A stretch of DNA of 8,966 nt, from NCBI GenBank assembly GCA_006227775.1, contig SBFV01000367.1, forward strand, positions 1 through 8,966. The letters run 5' to 3'. Of the stretch, positions 1 to 8,585 are shown piece after piece (the stretch's first letter is position 1; every line of letters begins with the position of its first letter). Source of the stretch: Gammaproteobacteria bacterium. GTDB lineage: Bacteria; Pseudomonadota; Gammaproteobacteria; Chromatiales; Chromatiaceae. The notes below the pieces were generated by a model, which was not told the origin of the DNA, ran no database searches, and saw only the letters and a program-made list of their open reading frames with translations. Position numbers and translations under genes: made by a program.

Positions 1-2
1 CC

Positions 3-590
3 GAGGGTGGACTGATCGGTATCCTGCTCACCAGCCTGTCCTTCCTGCTGTCCCTCTGGCTCTGGTTCCGTAACCTGCAACTGTCACGGGCGGAGCATGC
101 GCCCATCTTCGAGGCCATGTGGCGCATGATGCGCATGGGTGCCATGGAGGACTTCCTGATCATCACCGCCGTGGGTTCCTCCTTGCTGCTCAGCGGCTTC
201 AAATGGGCCTACCTCATCGACGTGGCGGCCTCGATCATCCTCATCTTCATCGTGATGCGGTCCATCGGCGACATCCTCTCCGGGACCCTGGGGGACCTCA
301 TCGATCGCAGCCTGGAAGAGCGGGATGAGATCGTCATCGTCCGCGAATTGGTCAACCACTTCGACGATTACGAGCAGATCCATGGTTTCCGCAGCCGCCG
401 CGCCGGCAGCCAGGTCTTCGTCGAGCTCTTCCTGGAGTTTCACCCGGATCGCACCATGGGGCAGGTCTACGCGATCTCCGCCCGGCTCAAGGCCGCCATC
501 CGCGCGCATTTTCCCAATGCCCAGGTGCTGGTCATTCCCAGCCACGGCGGGCGGTCGCCAGTGCTGCCCCTGGCCACGGCTGGTACTTGA
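3..590 (+). CDS. CDF-type cation efflux protein, C-terminal part (cut by window start)
   Basis: The reading frame is open from the left edge and ends at TGA 588-590, giving 195 residues; the N-terminal membrane segments lie outside the window. It begins with a hydrophobic helix (about residues 3-22), a basic loop, then two more helices (about 52-66 and 69-86), followed by LIDRSLEE and a soluble domain containing HGFRSRRAG and LEFHPDRT. The spacing from the Asp at the start of the last helix to the LIDRSL motif matches CDF proteins such as FieF, which export divalent metals across the inner membrane by proton antiport and dimerise through this cytoplasmic domain. The TM5 HxxxD metal motif is not evident: the matching stretch reads RMGAMED. 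The usual C-terminal metal-ligand positions also look altered (a tyrosine where FieF has an AH pair). The fold assignment is good; the substrate, and whether it transports metal at all, are uncertain. Confidence 0.8.
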   Translation, partial: EGGLIGILLTSLSFLLSLWLWFRNLQLSRAEHAPIFEAMWRMMRMGAMEDFLIITAVGSSLLLSGFKWAYLIDVAASIILIFIVMRSIGDILSGTLGDLIDRSLEERDEIVIVRELVNHFDDYEQIHGFRSRRAGSQVFVELFLEFHPDRTMGQVYAISARLKAAIRAHFPNAQVLVIPSHGGRSPVLPLATAGT

Positions 591-753
591 GCAGTACACG
601 GAATTCTTCGCCCAGGTCCAGGAACTGGCGGCCAGCAACTTCCAGTATTTCAAAGTCTATCTCCTGGCCGGTCTGGTCTACCTGCTGCTGGTGTCCCTCA
701 TCGTTCTCCTGGCCCGATACCTGGAGCGGACGGTGCTGCGCCCCCTGCTCTGA
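580..753 (+). pseudogene. Remnant of a polar amino acid ABC transporter permease (C-terminus only)
   Basis: In the frame shifted by one relative to the CDF gene, about 57 codons up to TGA 751-753 read as a stretch containing AASNFQYFKVYLLAGLVYLL and then a helix ending in LARYLERTVL. This is the usual end of HisM/GlnP-type permeases: a short cytoplasmic helix, the last transmembrane helix and an LER-type basic tail. Upstream of about base 580 the same frame turns into serine- and proline-rich shadow sequence of the CDF gene, so the rest of the permease is missing. There is no ATG in the stretch and no ribosome binding site, and its first codons overlap the CDF stop. The best reading is a 3' gene fragment left by a deletion or recombination that joined it to the CDF gene. 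A small single-helix membrane protein starting at an unusual codon, or an assembly join, cannot be excluded. Confidence 0.55.
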
Positions 754-860
754 AGCTTCAGGCTCCCCAATCCCGGTCGCCGCCGCCCGAGGTCAATACC
801 CCAGTCGCGCTTGCCATCGTCAGGGGTGTGGCGGGACGACTCAGGACCATTAACTTAACA

Positions 861-880
861 GGGTGGGGGCTTTACCACCC
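861..880 (+). other. G/C hairpin upstream of gyrA
   Basis: GGGTGG (861-866) and CCACCC (875-880) form a perfect 6-bp stem around an 8-base loop, followed by a run of C. It lacks the T-tract of an intrinsic terminator. It overlaps the proposed -35 element of the gyrA promoter, so it could be an operator-like palindrome or could fold in RNA reading in from the left. Its role is unknown. Confidence 0.35.
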
Positions 881-897
881 CCCCCGCATGCTAGAAT
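871..897 (+). promoter_or_regulatory. Probable gyrA promoter (extended -10)
   Basis: TAGAAT (892-897), preceded by TGC (889-891), makes an extended -10 close to the sigma-70 form TGnTATAAT. The best -35 is TTTACC (871-876) at a short 15-base spacing, which fits with the extended -10 doing most of the work. Transcription would start near 904, leaving a leader of about 85 bases before the gyrA ATG. This is the strongest promoter-like sequence in the 234-base gap, and it sits where a gyrA promoter is expected. It is a visual match only. Confidence 0.5.
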
Positions 898-907
898 TAC
901 GCGTTTT

Positions 908-945
908 CCAGGCCAGGCGCCAGGCGTTTTCGCCCCTTGGCCTGG
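908..945 (+). promoter_or_regulatory. Stem-loop in the gyrA leader
   Basis: CCAGGCCA (908-915) is the exact reverse complement of TGGCCTGG (938-945), giving an 8-bp stem. Inside the 22-base loop, GGCG (923-926) and CGCC (931-934) form a second small hairpin with a TTTT loop. The element lies between the proposed transcription start and the gyrA ATG, about 42 bases before the start codon. It could affect mRNA stability or translation, but no known riboswitch or leader family is recognised. Confidence 0.4.
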
Positions 946-987
946 CTTGCCCGTTCGCCCCCCGCCGCGCCCAGGTCAACCATCGCC

Positions 988-3669
<2,682 letters not shown>

Positions 3670-3762
3670 ACAGGCCAAGCGGCGCGAGGGCCGCGCTACC
3701 GATATTTGGCGGATGACGCTGTTCCCATTAAACCAGATCCGGATTTTGACGGAGTTACCACC

Positions 3763-4845
3763 ATGACAAGACCCTATAATTTTAGCGCTGGTCCGGCCAT
3801 GCTGCCGGAGAGCGTTCTCAACCAGGCCCGGGAGGAGATGCTCGACTGGCATGGCTCGGGTATGTGCGTTGCGGAGATGAGCCATCGCGGCAAGGAATAC
3901 CTGTCCATCGCCGCCGACGCGGAGGCGGACCTACGCGAGCTTCTGGCCATTCCGGCCAACTATAAGGTCCTGTTCCTCCAGGGAGGGGCCTCCAGTCAGT
4001 TCGCCATGGTGCCGATGAACCTGTTGCGGGGCGGGCAGGACGCGGATTACATCAAGACCGGCTCTTGGTCCAAGAAGGCCATCCAGGAGGCCAAGCGCTA
4101 CTGCACCGTCGCCGTGACGGAGGGGGGACACGAGGGTAAATTCACGAGCGTCCCTTCGCAGGGTGACCTGATCCTGAGCGAGACGGCCGCCTACGTCCAC
4201 TACACCCCCAATGAGACCATCGAAGGCGTCGAATTCCCCTATGTCCCCGCTACGGCTGAGATCCCCCTGGTGGCGGACATGTCCTCGACCATCCTGTCGC
4301 GGCCCATCGACGTCTCCCGCTTCGGTCTGATCTACGCTGGCGCCCAAAAGAACGTAGGTCCGGCGGGTCTGACCCTCGTGATCGTTCGGGAGGACCTGAT
4401 TGGCCAGTCCCTGGAGGGGACGCCGACCATGTTCGACTACAAGATCCATGCCGACAACGACTCCATGTACAACACCCCCCCGACCTATGCCTGGTACCTG
4501 GCGGGATTGGTGTTCAAATGGCTGCGGGAACTCGGCGGTCTGGAGAAGATGGCCTTTATCAACGAGCGCAAGGCCCGACTGCTCTATGACGCCATCGACG
4601 CGTCCAGCTTCTATGCCAACCCGGTGCGGCCGGACTGTCGCTCCTGGATGAACGTTCCCTTCACCCTGGCCAACCCGGATTTGGATGCGGCCTTCCTGGC
4701 CGAGGCCAAGACCAACGGCCTACTGACCCTCAAGGGCCACCGCTCCGTCGGGGGCATGCGCGCCAGCATTTACAACGCTATGCCGGAAGCGGGTGTCAAG
4801 GCCCTGGTCGACTTCATGGCCGAGTTCGAGCGTAAGCACGGGTGA
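3763..4845 (+). CDS. serC: Phosphoserine aminotransferase
   Basis: SerC is a cytoplasmic PLP enzyme that converts 3-phosphohydroxypyruvate and glutamate to O-phosphoserine; in many bacteria it also acts in vitamin B6 synthesis. The 360-residue product matches E. coli SerC (362) from end to end: NFSAGPAMLPE at the start, QGGASSQF at 73-80, a tryptophan at 102 that should stack on PLP, STILSRPIDVSRFG, and the PLP lysine at 196 in AGAQKNVGPAG. It ends in the family-typical FMAEFERKHG. The ATG at 3763 has GGAG at 3751-3754 eight bases upstream; the frame stays open to 3706, but that extension has no family match. It lies 93 bases after gyrA, where only a weak promoter-like pair is visible (TTGGCG 3706-3711, TTAAAC 3728-3733), so read-through from gyrA is possible. 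serA, the preceding step of the pathway, follows downstream. Confidence 0.98.
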   Translation: MTRPYNFSAGPAMLPESVLNQAREEMLDWHGSGMCVAEMSHRGKEYLSIAADAEADLRELLAIPANYKVLFLQGGASSQFAMVPMNLLRGGQDADYIKTGSWSKKAIQEAKRYCTVAVTEGGHEGKFTSVPSQGDLILSETAAYVHYTPNETIEGVEFPYVPATAEIPLVADMSSTILSRPIDVSRFGLIYAGAQKNVGPAGLTLVIVREDLIGQSLEGTPTMFDYKIHADNDSMYNTPPTYAWYLAGLVFKWLRELGGLEKMAFINERKARLLYDAIDASSFYANPVRPDCRSWMNVPFTLANPDLDAAFLAEAKTNGLLTLKGHRSVGGMRASIYNAMPEAGVKALVDFMAEFERKHG

Positions 4846-5024
4846 TCCCCGTCAACGCCCTGGCACTCAGCTTCATGAGGGGGCCTGCCACGCCTCTGGC
4901 GATGGAAGACGCCGTGGCTGTCTTTCACGCTAACCGTCATGAGGGGCGCGCCACACTCCTGAAAATGAAAGGCATTGCCGTGACTTTCACGCTAACCAGA
5001 AACCGGATCACCACTGAAGAATAA
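4842..5024 (+). CDS. Doubtful 60-residue ORF bridging serC and serA
   Basis: A GTG at 4842 overlaps the serC stop (GTGA), and the frame runs 60 codons to a TAA that overlaps the serA start (TAATG). Such tight overlaps can indicate translational coupling across a polycistronic message. However, there is no clear Shine-Dalgarno, the predicted peptide resembles nothing I recognise, and most of it is made of the tandem DNA repeat in this spacer. The longest identical parts of the two repeat copies fall in different reading frames, which argues against selection on the peptide. It is more likely a chance open frame, though ribosomes passing through it could still help couple serA to serC. Confidence 0.2.
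   Translation: MIPVNALALSFMRGPATPLAMEDAVAVFHANRHEGRATLLKMKGIAVTFTLTRNRITTEE
4873..4997 (+). repeat. Two tandem imperfect ~63-base repeats between serC and serA
   Basis: Copy A (4873-4935) and copy B (4937-4997) each begin with TCATGAGGGG and end with CTTTCACGCTAACC. Between these cores they share GCCAC, a CTG and an ATG at a 63-base offset, with small indels shifting the flanks (offsets 64 at the left core and 62 at the right core). Copy A can fold: GCCACG (4887-4892) pairs with CGTGGC (4913-4918), with a short inner stem GCG (4899-4901) and CGC (4910-4912). The matching pairing in copy B is interrupted by a mismatch. There is no T-tract after the hairpin. The repeat fills the spacer just before serA, so a regulatory element, an attenuation site or a small dispersed genomic repeat are all possible. 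Confidence 0.75.
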
Positions 5025-6220
5025 TGCATAAGATACTGACTTTAAATAATATCTCCGTCGCGGGACTGAACCGGTTCCCACGGGAGAAATACGAGATCGC
5101 TTCCGAGATCGCCCACCCGGACGCCATCCTGGTCCGTTCCGCCAGCATGCACGAGCTGGAGATTCCCAGTTCCCTGCGGGCCGTGGGACGCGCCGGGGCC
5201 GGGGTCAACAACATCCCCGTGGCGCGCATGTCCGAACGCGGCATCCCCGTGTTTAACGCCCCCGGTGCCAATGCCAATGCCGTCAAGGAACTGGTGGTGG
5301 CGGGCATGCTCATGGCGGCGCGCAACATCGCCCAGGGCTGGGCCTTCGCCCGGGGTTTGGAGGGTGATGACACCGCCATCAGCAAGGCGGTGGAGGCGGG
5401 TAAGAAGCAGTTCGTCGGCTTCGAACTGCCGGGCCGCACCCTCGGCGTGGTGGGCTTGGGGGCCATCGGCGTCCAGGTTGCCAACGTCGCCCGGGCCCTC
5501 GGCATGAAGGTCATCGGCTACGATCCCACCATCACCGTTCAGCGCGCCTGGCAACTGGCCGCCGACGTCCAGCAAGCCTTGAGCGTGGACGACCTGGTTT
5601 CACGTTCGGACTTCATCAGCTTCCACGTCCCCCTCACCGATGAAACGCGGGGCATGATCAATGCGGACCGCCTGCGTAACATGCGCAAGGGGGCAGTCCT
5701 GCTCAATTTTTCCCGCAACGGCATCATCGACGACAAGGCGGCGGTGGGGGCCCTGGATACCGGCCATCTCTATGCCTATGTCTGCGATTTCCCCTCCAAC
5801 CTACTGAAGGACCATCCCCGGGTGGTTACCTTGCCCCATCTGGGTGCCTCCACCCATGAGGCGGAGGAGAACTGCGCCGTCATGGTCGCGGATCAGGTGC
5901 GTGCGTGGCTGGAGGATGGCAACGTCACCAATTCGGTCAACTTCCCCGGGATCAATCTGCCGCGCTCCGCGGCCGGAACCTACCGCCTGGCGGTGGTCAA
6001 CAGCAACGTGCCCAACATGGTCGGCCAGATTTCGACCGATCTGGCGGCCGTTGGACTCAACATCATCGACATGCTCAACCGCTCCCGGGGGGATATCGCC
6101 GTGACCCTCATCGACCTCGATCAGTGGGTGCCCCAGGAGACGGTGGTACAGTTGCGGGCAATTCCTGGCGTCTTGTCGGTACGCTGCCTGGGCTGCGACA
6201 AGAGCAAGGATGGCGCCTGA
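5024..6220 (+). CDS. serA: D-3-phosphoglycerate dehydrogenase, short form with ACT domain
   Basis: This enzyme oxidises 3-phosphoglycerate to 3-phosphohydroxypyruvate with NAD, the first step of serine synthesis, and feeds SerC encoded just upstream. The 398 residues show a substrate-binding part with RAGAGVNNIP (56-64), the Rossmann motif GLGAIG (144-149) with Asp167 at the end of the second strand, the catalytic Arg231 in NFSRNGIID and His272 in PHLGASTHEAEE. A C-terminal ACT domain (about 320-388) is likely to bind serine or another amino acid. The DxFxxEP segment that carries the catalytic Glu in E. coli SerA reads CDFPSNLL here. The N-terminal ~310 residues resemble the short PGDH branch common in anaerobes rather than E. 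coli SerA. The ATG at 5024 lies in an AT-rich stretch with GAAGA just upstream, and MHKILTLNNIS fits the family start. Confidence 0.93.
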   Translation: MHKILTLNNISVAGLNRFPREKYEIASEIAHPDAILVRSASMHELEIPSSLRAVGRAGAGVNNIPVARMSERGIPVFNAPGANANAVKELVVAGMLMAARNIAQGWAFARGLEGDDTAISKAVEAGKKQFVGFELPGRTLGVVGLGAIGVQVANVARALGMKVIGYDPTITVQRAWQLAADVQQALSVDDLVSRSDFISFHVPLTDETRGMINADRLRNMRKGAVLLNFSRNGIIDDKAAVGALDTGHLYAYVCDFPSNLLKDHPRVVTLPHLGASTHEAEENCAVMVADQVRAWLEDGNVTNSVNFPGINLPRSAAGTYRLAVVNSNVPNMVGQISTDLAAVGLNIIDMLNRSRGDIAVTLIDLDQWVPQETVVQLRAIPGVLSVRCLGCDKSKDGA

Positions 6221-6256
6221 TGCCAGCACGGGGCCTGGGCAAACGCGAGCGGCGGG

Positions 6257-6272
6257 GGAGGATGGAAGCTTG
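6257..6272 (+). promoter_or_regulatory. Ribosome binding site deciding the TTG start of pheA
   Basis: GGAGG (6257-6261), within a longer run of G and A, is the best Shine-Dalgarno sequence in the window and sits eight bases before TTG 6270. The only in-frame ATG upstream (6210) lies inside the end of serA and has just AAGG directly against it. This makes the TTG the more likely start. Confidence 0.65.
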
Positions 6273-7352
6273 AATTCCGAGGAACGTCTGGCGGACGTCC
6301 GCCAGCGTATCGACGCGATCGATACCGAGCTTCTGCGCCTCCTGAGCGCCCGCGCTGCCTGCGCCGGGGAAGTGGCCGAGATCAAGGCGGAGTTGGGCGA
6401 TACCCAGTTCTACCGTCCCGGCCGTGAGGCGGAGGTGTTGCGGCGCATCAAGGCCCGCAACCCGGGCCCCTTGAGCGGCGAGGCCATGGCCCGCCTCTTC
6501 CGAGAGATCATGTCTGCCTGTCTGGCCCTGGAACAGCCCCTGTCCGTGGCCTTCCTGGGACCGGCGGGGACCTTCACCCAGGCGGCGGCGGTCAAGCACT
6601 TTGGCCATGCCGCCACCACGGTTCCGGTGGCGACCATCAACGACGTCTTCCGCGAAGTGGAAGCCCGCTCCTGCCACTATGGGGTGGTGCCCGTGGAGAA
6701 CTCAACGGAGGGGGTCATCAATCACACCCTGGACATGTTCATGCGCTCACCCCTGAGCATCGCCGGGGAGGTCAGTCTGCGCATTAACCACCACCTCATG
6801 AGCCGGGAGCCGGAATTGGCGGTCGTGCGGGTCCTCTACTCCCACCAACAGTCCCTGGCCCAATGCCGGGGCTGGCTGGACCGGCACCTGCCCTTGGTGG
6901 AGCGGATCGCCGTGGAGAGCAACGCCGAGGCGGCGCGCCTGGCCGCCAACCATCCTGGCGCCGCGGCGGTGGCCGGGGAGGCGGCGGCCGATATCTATGA
7001 CCTGGATATCCTGGAGCGTTGTATCGAGGATGAGCCGGGCAATACGACCCGATTCCTGGTCATCGGTACGGAGGATGCCCGACCCAGCGGGGACGACAAG
7101 ACCAGTCTGCTGATCTCCGCCCACAACGAGGCCGGCTCCCTCTATGCCCTGCTGGAACCCTTTGCCACGCACGGGATCAGCATGTCCCGCATCGAATCCC
7201 GGCCCTCCCGGCGCGGGCTCTGGGACTATGTCTTCTTCGTCGATATCGATGGTCACCGTGAAGATCCCAAGGTAGCCCCCGCCCTGGTGAGCTTGCGCCG
7301 GGCCTCCAGCCTGTTCCGCATCCTGGGTTCCTATCCCAAAGCGGTCATATGA
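6270..7352 (+). CDS. pheA: Chorismate mutase / prephenate dehydratase (P-protein)
   Basis: This bifunctional enzyme converts chorismate to prephenate and then to phenylpyruvate, the committed branch to phenylalanine. Numbering from the TTG start, the AroQ-type mutase domain spans about 1-90, with Arg11, Arg28, Lys39, Arg52 and Glu53 at expected active-site positions. The dehydratase domain (about 92-266) starts VAFLGPAGTFTQ and has ENSTEG (143-148) and the TRF motif (260-262). A C-terminal ACT domain (about 277-355) has the phenylalanine-binding ESRP (309-312); the partner GAL motif reads GSL. This suggests feedback control by phenylalanine. The TTG at 6270 is preferred: GGAGG at 6257-6261 lies eight bases upstream and gives 360 residues, the usual length. 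An in-frame ATG at 6210 inside serA would add 20 unlike residues. The gap from serA is 49 bases, so co-transcription is likely. Confidence 0.96.
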   Translation: MNSEERLADVRQRIDAIDTELLRLLSARAACAGEVAEIKAELGDTQFYRPGREAEVLRRIKARNPGPLSGEAMARLFREIMSACLALEQPLSVAFLGPAGTFTQAAAVKHFGHAATTVPVATINDVFREVEARSCHYGVVPVENSTEGVINHTLDMFMRSPLSIAGEVSLRINHHLMSREPELAVVRVLYSHQQSLAQCRGWLDRHLPLVERIAVESNAEAARLAANHPGAAAVAGEAAADIYDLDILERCIEDEPGNTTRFLVIGTEDARPSGDDKTSLLISAHNEAGSLYALLEPFATHGISMSRIESRPSRRGLWDYVFFVDIDGHREDPKVAPALVSLRRASSLFRILGSYPKAVI

Positions 7353-7472
7353 GGGCGGGAAGCAATGCGGCGGAAGCGAGGCGTGCGTCCCCGTTATTGA
7401 CTTCAGAACCACATCCCGCAATCTCCGGGCTGGCATGGCCTGTCCAACCCGAGAAATTCCAAGAGTAACCGC

Positions 7473-8585
7473 ATGACCACCTCGACCAACCGCTTCCTTC
7501 ACCTGTCCGCCCCCGGCCTGCCCGGACTCCAGCCCTATATTCCTGGAAAACCCCTGTCGGAGCTGGAGCGGGAACTGGGCATCAGCAACTCCATTAAGCT
7601 GGCCTCCAACGAGAATCCCCTGGGCCCTGGGATCAAGGCCCGCGAGGCCGCCATCGCCGCCCTGGCGGAGCTGGGGCGTTATCCAGATGGGGGCGGTTTC
7701 GAGTTGCGTCGGCTTCTGGCGGAGCGCCACGGCGTCGAGATGGCGGCCATCACCCTGGGCAATGGCTCCAACGATGTCCTCGACCTCATTGCCCGCGTCT
7801 TTCTCCATCCCGGTCAGGAGTCGGTCTTTTCCCAGCATGCCTTCGCCGTCTATGCCATCAGCACCCAGGCGGTGGGCGCCACGGCCCGTGTCGCCCGGGC
7901 ACGGGACTTTGGCCACGACCTGGATGCCATGGCTGAACTGGTCAACGAGCGGACCCGGGTGGTCTGGATCGCCAATCCCAACAACCCGACGGGGACCTGG
8001 ATCGACCGGGATCGGCTCTACAGCTTCCTGAACCATCTGCCGGATACCTGCGTCGCCGTGGTGGACGAGGCTTATACCGAGTACGTGGAAGACCCCGACT
8101 TTCCGGATGCCTCCCTGTGGCTCGAAAGGTTCCCGCATCTCATCGTTACCCGCACCTTTTCCAAGGTCCATGGTCTGGCGGCCTTGCGGGTGGGCTACGG
8201 TATCAGCCACCCCCATATTGCCGACCTGCTCAACCGCGCCCGTCAGCCCTTCAACGTCAACAGTATCGCCCAGGCGGCCGCCATCGCCGCCTTGGAGGAT
8301 GAGGCCCATGTCCGGGCCTCTCTGGAACTCAACCGGGCCGGCATGCGCCAGATGGAGGAGGGTCTGAGCCGGCTGGACCTGGGCTTTATCCCCTCCGTGG
8401 GTAATTTCATCACCGTGGATCTGGGGCGGCCAGCGGGGCCCGTCGATCAGGCCTTGCTGCGCCTGGGCTGCATCACCCGGCCCGTGGCCAATTACGGCAT
8501 GCCCCATCATTTACGGATCACCATCGGCGCCGAGGAGGAGAATTCCCGCCTCCTGGCCGCCCTGGCCACGGTCCTGGCGCAATGA
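7473..8585 (+). CDS. hisC: Histidinol-phosphate aminotransferase (HisC2-like)
   Basis: This class II, PLP-dependent aminotransferase interconverts imidazole acetol phosphate and histidinol phosphate with glutamate/2-oxoglutarate. The 370-residue product has the HisC start motif IKLASNENPLGP (41-52), GNGSNDVLDLI (96-106), NPNNPTG (168-174), VVDEAY with Asp198 and Tyr201, and the PLP lysine 231 in TFSKVHGLAALRVGYG with phosphate-binding Arg239. Arg348 in LRITIG is the expected carboxylate-binding arginine. Placed between pheA and tyrA, away from visible his genes, it matches the hisC2 copy known in gammaproteobacteria. Such copies are thought to act also or mainly on phenylpyruvate and hydroxyphenylpyruvate; that role here is inference. 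The ATG at 7473 has AAGAG (7461-7465) seven bases upstream. The 120-base gap after pheA shows no convincing promoter or terminator. Confidence 0.95.
   Translation: MTTSTNRFLHLSAPGLPGLQPYIPGKPLSELERELGISNSIKLASNENPLGPGIKAREAAIAALAELGRYPDGGGFELRRLLAERHGVEMAAITLGNGSNDVLDLIARVFLHPGQESVFSQHAFAVYAISTQAVGATARVARARDFGHDLDAMAELVNERTRVVWIANPNNPTGTWIDRDRLYSFLNHLPDTCVAVVDEAYTEYVEDPDFPDASLWLERFPHLIVTRTFSKVHGLAALRVGYGISHPHIADLLNRARQPFNVNSIAQAAAIAALEDEAHVRASLELNRAGMRQMEEGLSRLDLGFIPSVGNFITVDLGRPAGPVDQALLRLGCITRPVANYGMPHHLRITIGAEEENSRLLAALATVLAQ

Noticed and set aside
937..987. Upstream TTG start for gyrA
   Set aside because: The extra 17 residues do not resemble any GyrA N-terminus, whereas the ATG at 988 matches the E. 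coli protein residue for residue in position.
3682..3696. GCGCG/CGCGC inverted repeat after the gyrA stop as a terminator
   Set aside because: The stem is only 5 bp and is not followed by a T-tract; in sequence this GC-rich such a palindrome is expected by chance.
3706..3762. Longer start for serC
   Set aside because: The 19 extra residues have no family match, and the Shine-Dalgarno at 3751-3754 fits the ATG at 3763.
3746..3780. TTGACG (3746-3751) and a perfect TATAAT (3775-3780) at the start of serC
   Set aside because: The spacing is 23 bases, too long for a sigma-70 promoter. The TATAAT simply encodes the Tyr-Asn of the conserved SerC start, and transcription would begin inside the gene.
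7397..7424. TTGACT in the pheA-hisC gap as a possible hisC promoter
   Set aside because: The sequence at the right distance (CAATCT, 16 bases on) is a poor -10, and nothing else supports a promoter here.
6747..8510. 587-codon open frame on the minus strand across pheA and hisC
   Set aside because: Same compositional shadow effect. It runs through two conserved genes and the gap between them without any family signature.
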